64,000 nucleotides of DNA from Planosporangium thailandense (GCF_011947195.1 NZ_JAATVY010000003.1:1-64000); one strand, 5' to 3'; counted from the first letter of the stretch, positions 1-9,419 are shown. Numbers and translations are program-made. Notes: generated from the sequence alone by a model not told the origin.

Positions 1-1474
1 GCGCGGGGTTGCCGCTTACGGTGCCGCCGAGGTTGATCCAGCCGGACCAGCTGTTGGCGTAGTAGCGGTAGCTGATGCCGCTGCTGGTGTTGGCGTAGAC
101 CTCGGTGGTGCCGAAGCGGGGGTTGTAGAGCACCGCCGGGTCGCCGGTGATGGTGCCGCCGAGGTCGATCCAGTTCGACCAGGCGTTGGCATGGTAGCGG
201 TAGGCGATGTGGTTGGCGCTGGTACGGGCGTAGACCTCGGTGGTGCCGAAGCGGGGGTTGTACAGCACCGCCGGGTCGCCGGTGATGGTGCCGCCGAGGT
301 CGATCCAGTTCGACCAGCCGTTGGCGTAGTACCGGTAGACGATGTGGCCGGTATTCGAGCGGGCGTAGACCTCGGTGGTGCCGGAGTGGGAGTTGTACAC
401 CGTCACCGGGTTCGACGACGGGGTGAGGGGTTCTGGGACGGCCGCAACGGCGACCGCGACGGGGGCCGGGCCGACCGCAGTGGTCTTCGTGACCGTGTTA
501 CTAGCGGTGGCGACAACCGAAACGCTGTTGGAGTACGAGTTGGTGACGTACGCGCGGGCGCCGTCGGGGGTTGTCGCCACGCCGTGCGGGTTGCCGCCGA
601 CGGAGATCGTGGCGGTCACCGTGTTGCTGGCGGTGGCGATCACCGACACGGAGCCGTTGCCGATATTGGCAACGTAGGCGCGAGCACCGTTGGGAGTTAT
701 CGCCACGCCGCGTGGGTTGGCGCCGACGGGGATTGTGGCGGTCACCGTGTTGCTGGTGGTGGCGATCACCGACACGGTGTTGCCACCGTCATTGGTGACG
801 TACGCGCGGGCGCCGTCGGGGGTTATCGCCACGCCGTGCGGGTTGGCGCCGACGGGGATCGTGGCGGGCACCGTGTTGCTGGCGGTGGCGATCACCGAGA
901 CGGTGCCATCACTTCTGGTGACGTAGGCACGGGTGCCGTCGGGAGTGATTGCCACACCGTAAAGCGGGTGGCCGATGGAGAGCCTGGCGGTCACCTTGCC
1001 GGTGGCGGTGGCGATCACTGAAACGGTGCCGTCGGTACTGGTGACGTACGCACGGGTACCGTCGGGAGTGAATGCCACGCCGGACAGCGGGTTGGCGCCG
1101 ACGGAGATCGTGCCGGTCACGGTACTGGTGGCGGTGGAGATCACCGAAACGGTGCCGCCGATGTTCGTGACGTAGGCGCGAGCGCCGTCCGGGGAGACCG
1201 TCACACCTTGTGGGTACATGCCGACCGGGACCGTGGCGGTAACGGCGTTGTTGGCGGTGTTGACCACCGACACGGTGTTGTCGGAGTTGGCGATGTAGGC
1301 GACCGTCGCGGACTGCGGCGGGTTGGCGGCGGCCGGGGATTGAGCTGCTTGGACCACCACGCTCCCCGACGCGGCCAGCACAGCCAATCCGACCACGAAC
1401 GAGCCGACACGGGATCGCCGCGCCCTCGACCGGCCAACGACTCCGTCTCGCCGGTCGAACTCAATTGATGCCAT
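1..1474 (-). CDS. Secreted YVTN beta-propeller protein with C-terminal PLL-like repeats (3' end outside window)
   Basis: The frame is open from the ATG at 1474 to the window edge, so the C-terminus is missing. An Arg-rich N-terminus and a hydrophobic segment (about residues 28-50) look like a signal peptide. Seven repeats of 41-42 residues follow, each with a YVTN/YIAN-like core (YVTNIGGTVSV, YVTSTDGTV, YVTRSDGTV), as in surface beta-propellers. After a Pro/Ala/Val-rich linker come at least three repeats of exactly 45 residues (135 bp) with the cores TEVYAR, YRYYANGW and WIDLGGTITGDPA, resembling DUF346/PLL-type lectin propellers. This suggests an exported carbohydrate-binding or adhesive protein; the ligand is unknown. 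An in-frame ATG at 1498 is an alternative start. Confidence 0.8.
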   Translation of the reverse strand, partial: MASIEFDRRDGVVGRSRARRSRVGSFVVGLAVLAASGSVVVQAAQSPAAANPPQSATVAYIANSDNTVSVVNTANNAVTATVPVGMYPQGVTVSPDGARAYVTNIGGTVSVISTATSTVTGTISVGANPLSGVAFTPDGTRAYVTSTDGTVSVIATATGKVTARLSIGHPLYGVAITPDGTRAYVTRSDGTVSVIATASNTVPATIPVGANPHGVAITPDGARAYVTNDGGNTVSVIATTSNTVTATIPVGANPRGVAITPNGARAYVANIGNGSVSVIATASNTVTATISVGGNPHGVATTPDGARAYVTNSYSNSVSVVATASNTVTKTTAVGPAPVAVAVAAVPEPLTPSSNPVTVYNSHSGTTEVYARSNTGHIVYRYYANGWSNWIDLGGTITGDPAVLYNPRFGTTEVYARTSANHIAYRYHANAWSNWIDLGGTITGDPAVLYNPRFGTTEVYANTSSGISYRYYANSWSGWINLGGTVSGNPA

Positions 1475-1946
1475 CAAACACCCAAAATCAGCCAGCATTT
1501 TGACAAAAACCACTGTGGACTGTAGCGCCGCCTGTGCTACTGACGTGTCCACCGGTCGGCGCAATTGGGCCGTACCGTCAGATCAATGATCTTGCTGGGT
1601 CAGCTTTGCTGCGCGTTCGGCGTTTTCAAAAGCGGTGGCGGCGGGTTGTGAGCCGGGGAGGGCAAAATCCCTTGTCGGTCCGTATGCCTTTCGGGCGGTG
1701 TCGGCTCTGGCCGGCTTACCTGGCTGTACGGCCAGGTCCCCCGGCGCGGAGCCCCGCTCGACCCGCCTGTTACAGGAGGCCGGAGACGAGCATTGCGACC
1801 GCCACGAGCTGCCTTCCGGACTGGAATGACAGGGCTTACCAAGCTCGCATCACATCCAGACGGAAGGCACTTTTCGCGGGACGTGACCTACCGGCCCGCC
1901 CGCCGGTTTCCGCCTTCGATCACGGATGAAGGCCCCGAAGACGAGG
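1475..1946. other. Intergenic stretch without a recognisable gene
   Basis: About 470 bp lie between the start of the propeller gene and the terminator downstream of tRNA-Pro. Short frames exist on both strands, but none has a convincing start or familiar residues. The stretch presumably carries the propeller gene's promoter, which I could not place with confidence. Confidence 0.5.
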
Positions 1947-1970
1947 AAGGCCCCTCCGGAGAGGGGCCTT
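1947..1970 (-). terminator. Hairpin terminator downstream of tRNA-Pro
   Basis: A perfect inverted repeat (arm AAGGCCCCTC, 4-nt loop) lies 17 nt beyond the encoded CCA of the tRNA. There is no long U-tract, as is common for actinobacterial terminators. Confidence 0.7.
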
Positions 1971-1986
1971 GACCTTGCACTTTCTC

Positions 1987-2063
<77 letters not shown>

Positions 2064-2113
2064 AGCGTGCCGAGCAATAGTAGCTTACGGAACGCCAAGA
2101 GCAACCGGGGGTA

Positions 2114-3262
2114 TCACCCCGGCGCGACCGCCCTGAGGAAACTCGCCAGTTCGGCCTCGTACCGGGCCGGATCCACGTTCCACGACCGGGTGTGCCCGCC
2201 GCCGGCGGTCTCCACCAGCCGTACCAGGTCCGGACGCAGCCGCGCGAACAGCCGGGTCGGCGCCGGATCGACGAGGACGTCGTCCTGATCGAGGAAGACC
2301 AGCGTGGGTACCCGCAGTGACCCGACATGGCGGACCTGGTTGAGGTCCGTCAGCGTGGTCCCGATGCGCTGCTCCACCAGGCGCAGCGCGGCCCAGGTCA
2401 GCGGCGCCGGAAGGTTGCGGCGCCGGCCGTTGAGCCGCAGCGTCGCGCTCCAGTCGAGGGCGGGGCAGTCCAGGACGACCGCACGCACGAAAGCGGCCTC
2501 AGGAGCCTGTCGCAGCGTCATCATCGTTGCCGCGCCACCCATGGACCAGCCGAACAGGATCACGTCCGAGGCGCCCTGTGAGCGGGCGTACGACACGGCC
2601 GCGGCCACGTCTCGCCACTCCGTGGCGCCGAGATGGTAGCGGCGGTCGGCGCTGGACGGCGCGCCCTCGTCGTTGCGGTACGTGATCACCAGGGTCGGCA
2701 ATCCCAGCTCAGCCAGGGTCGGCAGGGCCCGTAGCGCCTCGGCCCGGCTGCCACCTCGGCCGTGTACCGCGATGACCCAGGCCGACGAGGTACCGGGGAC
2801 CAGCCAGGCCGGCAGCGGACCCAGCTCGCCCGGCACCGTCACCTCGTCGAAGTTCAGCCCCCTGCTCGTCAGCGGGTCTCCGTCGAACACGGCGCTGCTC
2901 AGCGCGGCCCGTGCACCGGCCTGCAGGGTGCCCCGTGTGATTTCTTCCACACGGCGTACGACGCCGGTCCGGTCGGCCCGTACGACCGAGCCGAGCCGGG
3001 CGTGGCCGGTCGGCCAGAGCAGCGCGTACGGCACGTCGCACAGGGTGTCCTCGGTGCGGTTCAGGGTCACCAGCTCACCGTCGAAGCCCCGGACCTCGAG
3101 CGGGTACTCCCGAGGCCGGGCGTCCAGCACCTGGTTGGCGAAGTACCAGCCGGCGCTCGCCGTGCTCGTCGGGACCAGCAGGGCGAGGCCCGCCAGCCCG
3201 TACGCGGTGAAGCGCGGCCAGCGGCGGATGGACGTCGGTGCGACGACCGGTTCGACAGTCAT
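2114..3262 (-). CDS. Membrane-anchored or secreted alpha/beta hydrolase
   Basis: This 382-residue protein starts with a hydrophobic segment (about residues 18-40) fitting a signal anchor or signal peptide. The hydrolase domain shows the nucleophile elbow GWSMGG (Ser near 240), an acidic residue in DQDDVLVD (near 325) and a His in GGGHTRS (near 356), so the triad looks complete. The AVHGRGG stretch is a typical oxyanion-side loop. Its ATG overlaps the stop of the metallophosphoesterase gene (ATGA), so the two are probably co-transcribed. The substrate cannot be read from the sequence; an esterase, lipase or peptidase role is possible. Confidence 0.8.
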   Translation of the reverse strand: MTVEPVVAPTSIRRWPRFTAYGLAGLALLVPTSTASAGWYFANQVLDARPREYPLEVRGFDGELVTLNRTEDTLCDVPYALLWPTGHARLGSVVRADRTGVVRRVEEITRGTLQAGARAALSSAVFDGDPLTSRGLNFDEVTVPGELGPLPAWLVPGTSSAWVIAVHGRGGSRAEALRALPTLAELGLPTLVITYRNDEGAPSSADRRYHLGATEWRDVAAAVSYARSQGASDVILFGWSMGGAATMMTLRQAPEAAFVRAVVLDCPALDWSATLRLNGRRRNLPAPLTWAALRLVEQRIGTTLTDLNQVRHVGSLRVPTLVFLDQDDVLVDPAPTRLFARLRPDLVRLVETAGGGHTRSWNVDPARYEAELASFLRAVAPG

Positions 3263-4155
3263 CGCGGGATCAACGTGAGCACCGACGCCTCGGGCCGGCA
3301 GGCGAACCGTACGGGCGCGGTCGGGTGGGTGCCCAGCCCGGCCGACACGTGCAGCAGCGCGTCCGAACCCGGCCAGCGGTGCAGCCCCTTGGCCATCCGG
3401 CGATCGAGCCCGCAGTTGGTGACCAGCGCGCCGACGAACGGTACGCAGACCTGGCCGCCGTGCGTGTGCCCGGCGAGGATCAGATCGAACCCGTCGGCCG
3501 CCATCGCGTTGACCACCGGCGGCTCGGGCGAGTGGGCCAGCGCGAGGTGCACGTCGGCCGTCGGGTCGGCCGGCCCGGCCACCGAGGGGTAGTCGTCGCG
3601 GCCCACGTGCGGGTCGTCGACGCCGACCAGCTCGATGACGCGACCACCGGCCTTGATCGTGGTACGGGCGTTGTTCAGGTCGGCCCAGCCGGCTCCGACC
3701 AGCGCGTCCCGCAACTCGTCGGCCGGCAGGGCCACGCCCTGCACATACTCCCGGTCCTTCTGGAAGTACCCGAAGGGGTTCTTCAGGACCGGGCCGTGGT
3801 AGTCGTTGGAGCCGAACACGAACGCGCCGGGACGGTCGAAGAGCGGCTCGTAGGCCCGCAGCACAGCTGGCACCGCGTCGACGTGCGCCATGTTGTCGCC
3901 GGTCACGATGACCAGGTCGGGGTCGACTGCGGCCAGCTCGGCGACCCAGCTCTGCTTGCGGTGCTGGCCCGGGGTCATGTGCAGGTCGGACAGGTGCAGG
4001 ATCCGCAGCGGCTCCGCGTCGGGGGCGAGCACCGGCACGTCGTAGCGGCGCAGGGTGAACAGGTTCCGCTCGACGAGCGAGGCGTACGCGAGCGTGGCGG
4101 CGCCGACCATGGTCACGCCGGCCGTCACGCGACGGAGAGTGGATCGCTTGGCCAT
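3259..4155 (-). CDS. Membrane-anchored metallophosphoesterase (YkuE/Rv3683 type)
   Basis: This 298-residue calcineurin-like phosphoesterase has an N-terminal hydrophobic segment (about residues 8-28). Metal-binding motifs occur in order: HLSDLH near 53, GDN, GSNDYHG (the GNHD-type site) and GHTHGGQ. Proteins of this type act outside the membrane on phosphodiester or UDP-lipid substrates. Gene order matches the mycobacterial neighbour of ponA2. The start at 4155 is supported by TAATCT placed 7 nt upstream, giving a leaderless mRNA. The gene diverges from yqeY, with back-to-back promoters in only 54 bp. Confidence 0.88.
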   Translation of the reverse strand: MAKRSTLRRVTAGVTMVGAATLAYASLVERNLFTLRRYDVPVLAPDAEPLRILHLSDLHMTPGQHRKQSWVAELAAVDPDLVIVTGDNMAHVDAVPAVLRAYEPLFDRPGAFVFGSNDYHGPVLKNPFGYFQKDREYVQGVALPADELRDALVGAGWADLNNARTTIKAGGRVIELVGVDDPHVGRDDYPSVAGPADPTADVHLALAHSPEPPVVNAMAADGFDLILAGHTHGGQVCVPFVGALVTNCGLDRRMAKGLHRWPGSDALLHVSAGLGTHPTAPVRFACRPEASVLTLIPR

Positions 4156-4162
4156 GCTTGCC

Positions 4163-4168
4163 AGATTA
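4163..4168 (-). promoter_or_regulatory. Leaderless -10 box of the metallophosphoesterase gene
   Basis: TAATCT on the minus strand ends 7 nt before the ATG at 4155, so transcription should begin at or next to the start codon. Confidence 0.6.
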
Positions 4169-4196
4169 TCCGGCGGTGTCGGCCCGGCGGTTTCGG

Positions 4197-4202
4197 TAGC
4201 TT
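4197..4202 (+). promoter_or_regulatory. Leaderless -10 box of yqeY
   Basis: TAGCTT lies 7 nt before the ATG at 4210, the same geometry as at many other genes in the window. Confidence 0.55.
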
Positions 4203-4209
4203 CTTGGAC

Positions 4210-4662
4210 ATGACGCTCAAAGGACGGCTCGAAGAGGACCTGCACGCCGCGATGAAGGCGCGCGATGAACTGCTCACGTCGACGCTGCGAATGGCGATCG
4301 CGGCCGTGCGCGCCGCCGAGGTGGCCGGACCCGCCGCCCGCGAGCTGTCCGACGACGAGGTGCTGTCGGTGCTGACCAAGGAGGCCAAGAAGCGGCGGGA
4401 GGCGGCGACGGCGTTCGCCGACGCCGGCCGCACCGAGCAGGCCGACAAGGAGCGCGCCGAGGAGGAGATCATCTCCCGGTACCTGCCTTCGCAGCTGTCG
4501 GACCGGGAGTTGGCCGACATTGTCTCGAAGGCGCTGGCCGAGGGGGACTTTGCGGGTCCGAAGAGCATGGGGCCGGCGATGAAGGCCGCTCAGGCCGCGG
4601 TGGCCGGACGGGCCGAGGGAGGCCGGGTCGCGGCCGAGGTGCGCCGCCAGTTGGCCGGCTGA
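4210..4662 (+). CDS. yqeY: GatB/YqeY domain protein
   Basis: This 150-residue protein has the full length and the features of stand-alone YqeY proteins: MTLKGRLEEDLHAAMKARDE at the N-terminus, the central ISRYLPSQLSD motif and a C-terminal helical domain with KSMGPAMKAA. YqeY resembles the tail domain of the GatB amidotransferase subunit. It is thought to bind tRNA, but its cellular role is unsettled. The gene stands alone, diverges from the phosphoesterase and ends at a strong shared terminator. Confidence 0.92.
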   Translation: MTLKGRLEEDLHAAMKARDELLTSTLRMAIAAVRAAEVAGPAARELSDDEVLSVLTKEAKKRREAATAFADAGRTEQADKERAEEEIISRYLPSQLSDRELADIVSKALAEGDFAGPKSMGPAMKAAQAAVAGRAEGGRVAAEVRRQLAG

Positions 4663-4687
4663 CCTGCCGCGTCAGGCTGGGGCTTGC

Positions 4688-4734
4688 GAAAAAGGGAGTG
4701 GGTGGGCCGACGGGGCCCACCCACTCCCTTTTTC
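4688..4734. terminator. Bidirectional terminator between yqeY and ponA2
   Basis: A perfect 21-bp inverted repeat with a 5-nt loop has A5 and T5 at its outer ends, so it offers a U-tract in both directions. It sits between two convergent genes. Confidence 0.93.
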
Positions 4735-4755
4735 GTCGTTGCGAGTCACATCCGC

Positions 4756-7263
4756 TCAGAACGTCCCGCAGAGCGCCGGGAAGAGTTTGCAGCGCGGATT
4801 CTGATTGCGCGGCGGGCCGGTGCCCTGGTTGGGATCGCGGACCGTACCGGCGCCCCCACCCTGGCCCTGGTTGGAATCCTGGTTGCCGCCACCCTTGCTC
4901 ACATAGATCGTGACAAGGCTGCCACGGCTCGTGTCGCCGGCCGGCTCGGTCTTGGCCACGGAGCCGGCCGGACAGTCGGAGGCGACCGGATCGGGGTCGA
5001 CCGTCACGTCGAACCCGACCCGGCGTATGGCGCTCTTGGCGTCCGCGACCGACTTGCACGCCACGGCCGGGACGCTGGTGCGCTTGCCGAACGCCATGTC
5101 CTTGCTCGGCGCCGTGAAGTTGACCGCCGGCTTGTCGGCCATCGCGTCGCGCAGCGCGTACTCCACCGCCTTGTTGACGTACTTGTGCGGGTCGCCGAGG
5201 GCGGGCCGGAGCCGGTCGGTGAGCGGCCAGTCGGGATCGCCGAGGATGCCGGCGATCGCGATCTGCTTGGTCATCGCGACGAGCGTCGCCGTCTTGTCGC
5301 CGTCGGTGGTACCGGTCTTGCCCGCCACCGGGCGCTTGACGATGCCGCGCACCTCCTGGCCGGTCGCCCCGTCGCAGCGGCCGAACGCCGACTGGTCGCC
5401 CAGCGGGCAGCGCGCCGCGTCGACGGCCGCCCGCGCCACGTCCGGCTTCACGACCTCGTGGCACTGCGGTTTCGCCAGATCCAGCTTCTTGTCGTCCATG
5501 TCGCGGATCTCGGAGATCGGGGTCGGCGCGCAGTAGGTGCCGTCGGCCGCAAGGGTCGCGTACGCGTTGGCCAGATCCAGTGGGGTGGTGGCGCTCACGC
5601 CGAGGGTGAAGGCTCCCCAGCCGTTGGCGTAACCGGGGCTGTTGGCGAGCTCGTAGTCGGCGGCATTCTTGGGATCGTTGCTGCGGGCCCGGAACTGGAT
5701 GCCCAGGCGCTTGGCGACGTCGACCGCGTTCTCGGCGCCCACCCGCTCTTCCAGTGGGACGAAGTACGTGTTGACGGAGCGGCCGAAGCCGGTCCACATG
5801 TTGCGCGGGCCGTTCATCCAGCTCGGGGTGGCGTTGACCGGGCAGTACATGCCGCCGCAGGCGTCCCCGCTGAGGACCGGGTACTTCGACTTGTACGGCG
5901 AGGTGGTGTTGATGGTGTAGTCGAGGTTGTACCCCTTCTCCAGGGCGGCGACCATCGTGAACATCTTGAACGTGGAGCCGGCCTGGTAACCGACGATGTC
6001 ACCGCCGCCGGTCAGCAGGGGTGCGGTCGTGTTCGGATAGTTGCCGACCTGCCCCTTCTTGTACGGGTTGGTGTTTGACCCGTTGTGGCTCTGGTCGTTG
6101 CTGAAGTTGCGGTTGGTCGCGAGGCCGAGGACCTTGCCGGTGCCCGGCTCGACCGCCGCCGTCATGACGGCGTACGGGCTGCCCGTGGCGAGCGCGTTCT
6201 CGACGTTCTTCTTCAGCGCCGTCTGGGTACCGACGTCGAGCGAGCTGATGATCTTATATCCACCGCTCTTGAGCTTGTTCTCCCGCGCGAAGGCGTCGGC
6301 GCCGAAGTCGGGCTGTTCCAACCACCAGCGGTACAGGAAGTCGCAGAAGAATCCGGCGCCGGTGTCCTGGCTGGGCATGGAGGCACAGCCCTCCGGTGAC
6401 CGCTTCCCGACGATCGTGAGCTTCGCGGCCTTGGCCTCGTCCGCCTGCTGCTGGGTGATGTACTTCAGCGTGACCATCTGGCGCAGCACGTAGTCGCGGC
6501 GCTGGAGCGCCAACGTAAGCTTGTCGGGGTCGGCCGGGTCGTACGCCGACGGCGCCTTGACCAGACCGGCGAGCAGGGAGGCCTCTCCCAACGTCAGGTC
6601 CTTGGGGTCCTTGCCGAAGTAGACCTCGCTGGCGGCGTAGACGCCGTACGCGCCGTGGCCGAAGCTGGAGATGTTGAGGTAGCGCTCCAGGATCTGCTGC
6701 TTGTTGTACTTCTTCTCGATGGCCAGCGCGTACTTCATCTCGCGGAGCTTGCGCGCCGGCGTCTGCTCGGTCGCGGCGACGATCTCCTCGTTGGTGCGCG
6801 CCGAGTAGGTCAGGGCCTGCCGCACGTACTGCTGGGTCAGGGTGGATGCGCCCTGCGAGACCTGCCCGGAGGAGTTGCCGTTGGCGACCGCGGCCCGGGC
6901 CACGCCCTTCATGTCGACACCGTGGTGCTGGTAGAACCTCTGGTCCTCCGCGGCGACGATCGCCTGCTGCATGACCGGCGCGATGTCGGTGAGGTGAACG
7001 TCGCGGCGGTTTTCGTCGTAGAACATGGCGAGCAGCGTCTTGGCGTCCGAGGCGTACACATAGGAGATCTGTGGCGGCGGCAGCTCAGTGAGCGTTGACG
7101 GAAGATTGTCGAACGCGTCGACGCTGGCCTTGGCGGCCAGGCCGGAGACAGCAACGACCGGGAAGGCGGCCGCGGCAACCACGATTCCCGCGAGCAGACC
7201 GCAGACGAGAAGTGATGCGGTGTTGACGAACACACCATGATCGCGCTTGCGCATCCATGTCAC
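4756..7263 (-). CDS. ponA2: Class A penicillin-binding protein with PASTA domain (PonA2 type)
   Basis: This 835-residue bifunctional peptidoglycan synthase has a short cytoplasmic end and one membrane segment. A GT51 glycosyltransferase domain follows, with catalytic Glu in EDQRFYQHHG near 102. The transpeptidase domain has STFK (near 427), SVN (near 493) and KTGT (near 645). A PASTA domain (about 715-785) and a Gly/Gln/Asn-rich tail complete it. It polymerises and crosslinks glycan strands outside the membrane. GTG at 7263 is chosen because TACCCT lies 6 nt upstream; ATG at 7254 is the alternative. The position between the phosphoesterase and whiB4-type genes matches mycobacterial ponA2. Confidence 0.93.
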   Translation of the reverse strand: MTWMRKRDHGVFVNTASLLVCGLLAGIVVAAAAFPVVAVSGLAAKASVDAFDNLPSTLTELPPPQISYVYASDAKTLLAMFYDENRRDVHLTDIAPVMQQAIVAAEDQRFYQHHGVDMKGVARAAVANGNSSGQVSQGASTLTQQYVRQALTYSARTNEEIVAATEQTPARKLREMKYALAIEKKYNKQQILERYLNISSFGHGAYGVYAASEVYFGKDPKDLTLGEASLLAGLVKAPSAYDPADPDKLTLALQRRDYVLRQMVTLKYITQQQADEAKAAKLTIVGKRSPEGCASMPSQDTGAGFFCDFLYRWWLEQPDFGADAFARENKLKSGGYKIISSLDVGTQTALKKNVENALATGSPYAVMTAAVEPGTGKVLGLATNRNFSNDQSHNGSNTNPYKKGQVGNYPNTTAPLLTGGGDIVGYQAGSTFKMFTMVAALEKGYNLDYTINTTSPYKSKYPVLSGDACGGMYCPVNATPSWMNGPRNMWTGFGRSVNTYFVPLEERVGAENAVDVAKRLGIQFRARSNDPKNAADYELANSPGYANGWGAFTLGVSATTPLDLANAYATLAADGTYCAPTPISEIRDMDDKKLDLAKPQCHEVVKPDVARAAVDAARCPLGDQSAFGRCDGATGQEVRGIVKRPVAGKTGTTDGDKTATLVAMTKQIAIAGILGDPDWPLTDRLRPALGDPHKYVNKAVEYALRDAMADKPAVNFTAPSKDMAFGKRTSVPAVACKSVADAKSAIRRVGFDVTVDPDPVASDCPAGSVAKTEPAGDTSRGSLVTIYVSKGGGNQDSNQGQGGGAGTVRDPNQGTGPPRNQNPRCKLFPALCGTF

Positions 7264-7715
7264 GCGCACAGGGTACGGGACGACGCAATAGACCGCGTCC
7301 TTTCTCAAACAGGCCTCGTTGTGATAGACGGATGACTCTCAGCATTGCGGTGTGAGTCGGACCCCCGTCCGTCGGTCGGCTGGAATGTGTGCCGATTTGG
7401 ACGACCCGTTTCGGTATCCGATGAGATCGGAAAGTAGAAAAGTCCTGTTTAGCATGTTTGGCGCTACTCAGGTGCGACACTAGTCTGATGCGGAACGACT
7501 TTGCGTAACCGAGCGACTACCGAGGATGATGATCGGTGGGGACCGATCCATCTCTCCGGGCCTGGAGAGGTAGTCGCCGGCGAGAGGGGGGCGATTGGCG
7601 GCTGATGTCGGAATTAGCGGGTTGCGGTGTGGGGTCGCGATCTGCGCCGGCGGTGGCCGTACAACCGCTTGGGTGTTATAGGCCCGGGGGGGCTTTTCAA
7701 GGGGGGACATACGAG
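7264..7715. other. Divergent intergenic region between ponA2 and wblA
   Basis: About 450 bp contain no convincing gene. The ponA2 -10 box (AGGGTA on the plus strand, 7270-7275) lies at its left end. At the right end wblA has a G-rich Shine-Dalgarno (GGGGGG, 7701-7706), so wblA must have a 5' leader, in contrast to the leaderless genes. No clear operator palindrome was seen. Confidence 0.5.
7270..7275 (-). promoter_or_regulatory. Leaderless -10 box of ponA2
   Basis: TACCCT on the minus strand is 6 nt before the GTG at 7263. It supports that start over the ATG nine bases downstream. Confidence 0.55.
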
Positions 7716-8045
7716 ATGACGATGGTCGTCGACTGGCCGAGCATGGCGGCTTGCCGAAATGGCGACCCGGATGCGCTGTTTGTCCAGGGCGCGGAGCAGA
7801 ACGTCGCGAAGCGGATCTGCCGGGGCTGCCCGGTGCGCAACGAGTGCCTCGCTGACGCCCTCGACAACCGCATCGAGTTCGGTGTCTGGGGCGGCATGAC
7901 CGAGCGGGAACGGCGGGCGCTGCTGCGTCGCCACCCGCACATCACCAACTGGCGCAAGACTTTCGAAGCCGCGATGGTCAAAGAGACCGGGAAGCTGCCG
8001 TCAGTCGAAAAGGACGTCGAGAAGGAACTGGTGGCCGCGGGCTGA
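7716..8045 (+). CDS. wblA: WhiB-family iron-sulfur regulator (WblA/WhiB4 type)
   Basis: This 109-residue protein has the four cluster-ligating cysteines of WhiB proteins (C13, C35, C38, C44; CRGCPVRNEC) and the GVWGG turn followed by a basic stretch (RERRALLRRHP) for DNA or sigma-factor contact. The DPDALFV, ADALDN, EFGVWGGMTER and HPHITNW features resemble WhiB4/WblA rather than WhiB1 or WhiB3. WblA represses differentiation and antibiotic genes in Streptomyces, and WhiB4 is a redox sensor in mycobacteria. The location between ponA2 and the ArsA pair is also the mycobacterial one. The G-rich ribosome site at 7701 fixes the start. Confidence 0.93.
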   Translation: MTMVVDWPSMAACRNGDPDALFVQGAEQNVAKRICRGCPVRNECLADALDNRIEFGVWGGMTERERRALLRRHPHITNWRKTFEAAMVKETGKLPSVEKDVEKELVAAG

Positions 8046-8264
8046 CCTGCGACATCGTCGGCGGGCGCGGCCGCGGGACCCGGCCGCGCCAACCGTTCTC
8101 ACCTGCGACGCGCCGTAGCGGCCCGGCCGGACGCCGGTCGGCCGCGCCGCGCCGTCCCCACGGCGCCGCACCGGTGCGCCGCCGTACCTGTGCGCCGCCA
8201 TGCCCTTTGCGCCGCCATGCCTGTGTGCCGTGGCGCCGCCGTGCCGTCGTCCCCGCTGCCGCCC

Positions 8265-9413
8265 TCAGGCGCCCGACAGCGACCGCCCGATCTCGCGCAG
8301 CCCGTCGAGATCGTGGACGTCGGCCGCCTGCACCGGCACCTCCACCACGGGGACCTTCGGATACGCCGACACGAACCGCTCCGTGACCGCGCGCTGCCGG
8401 GCCCGCTGCTCGACCAGCGCCGAGTGCACCCGCATCACGTCCGCCGTCACGGACTGTCCGTCGAGGCGTACGGCCGCCGCTTGCGCGGTCTCCGCACTGA
8501 TCGCCGGCGCCGCGACGGTCGTCACCCGGTTGAGCACCAGGCCCGTCAACGGCATCTGCTCGTGCGCGAGCCGGTCGGCGAAGTAGGCCGCCTCCCGGAT
8601 CGCGTCCGGCTCGGGAGCCGCGACGACCAGGAACGCCGTCTCCTTGTTCTGGAGGATCCGGTACGTACGCTCGGCGCGCTCCCGGAACCCGCCGAACATC
8701 GAGTCGAGCGCGGCCACGAAGGTCGACACGTCGGTGAGCAGCTGGGTGCCGAGCACCTTCGTCACCGCCCGGGTGAACAGCCCGAACGACGCCGACGCCA
8801 GCTTGAACATGCTCCGGCCGCTGACCCGGGCCGGTACGAGCAGCATCCGGATCATCCGGCCGTCGAGGAAGCGGGACAGTCGGGCCGGGGCGTCGAGGAA
8901 GTCGAGCGCCGACCGGGACGGCGGGGTGTCGACCACGATCAGGTCCCACTCCCCACGCGCGCGCAACTGCCCCAGCTTCTCCATCGCCATGTACTCCTGA
9001 GTGCCGGAGAAGGTCGAGCTCATGGCCTGGTAGAAGGGGTTGGCGAAGATCTCTTCGGCCTTCTGCGCGTCGGTGTGCGCGAGCACGACCTCGTCGAAGG
9101 TCCGCTTCATGTCCAGCATCATGGCGTGCAGTTCGCCGCCGCCGTCGCCATCGACGCCCTTGACCTGCCGGGGAGTGTTGTCGAGCGCGCTCAGACCCAT
9201 GGACTGGGCGAGCCGGCGGGCCGGGTCGATGGTCAGCACGACCGTGCGCCGGCCGTGCCGCTCAGCCGCCCGCAGCCCCAGCGCGGCCGCCGTCGTGGTC
9301 TTGCCCACGCCGCCGGAGCCGCAGCAGACGACGATGCGGATCCCGGGGTCGGCCAGGAGCTTGTCGACGTCCAGTTGAGGGCTGCGTAGTCGCCCAGCGT
9401 GGTCGGACATCAC
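8265..9413 (-). CDS. ArsA/GET3-like ATPase (Rv3680 type)
   Basis: This 382-residue soluble P-loop ATPase of the ArsA/GET3 group has a deviant Walker A GSGGVGKTT near 32-40, the switch-region motif VVDTPPSRSALDFLDAP and the TGLVLNR stretch. It pairs with the next gene, as in mycobacterial Rv3679/Rv3680, where the two ATPases form a complex implicated in glycerol and nitric-oxide tolerance. The GTG at 9413 is chosen because TACGCT sits 6 nt upstream; ATG at 9410 and GTG at 9479 are alternatives. There is no arsenic-related gene nearby, so arsenite transport is unlikely. Confidence 0.87.
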   Translation of the reverse strand: MMSDHAGRLRSPQLDVDKLLADPGIRIVVCCGSGGVGKTTTAAALGLRAAERHGRRTVVLTIDPARRLAQSMGLSALDNTPRQVKGVDGDGGGELHAMMLDMKRTFDEVVLAHTDAQKAEEIFANPFYQAMSSTFSGTQEYMAMEKLGQLRARGEWDLIVVDTPPSRSALDFLDAPARLSRFLDGRMIRMLLVPARVSGRSMFKLASASFGLFTRAVTKVLGTQLLTDVSTFVAALDSMFGGFRERAERTYRILQNKETAFLVVAAPEPDAIREAAYFADRLAHEQMPLTGLVLNRVTTVAAPAISAETAQAAAVRLDGQSVTADVMRVHSALVEQRARQRAVTERFVSAYPKVPVVEVPVQAADVHDLDGLREIGRSLSGA

Positions 9414-9419
9414 GGTGCG

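Noticed and set aside
191-1175. Overlapping plus-strand frames with repeated peptides
   Set aside because: They are antisense shadows of the YVTN repeats; the minus-strand frame has the signal peptide, repeat logic and sensible codon use.
1-1300. Regularly spaced repeats resembling a CRISPR-like array
   Set aside because: Periods of 123-126 and 135 bp match whole numbers of codons in an open protein frame; there are no unique spacers flanked by short identical repeats.
1534-1929. A 131-codon plus-strand frame between the propeller gene and tRNA-Pro
   Set aside because: No ribosome site, no recognisable motif and a composition unlike the real genes nearby.
8046-8264. GC-rich repeats (GCGCCGCC units) between wblA and the ArsA-like gene
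   Set aside because: Low-complexity sequence with no constant period and no open frame of interest.
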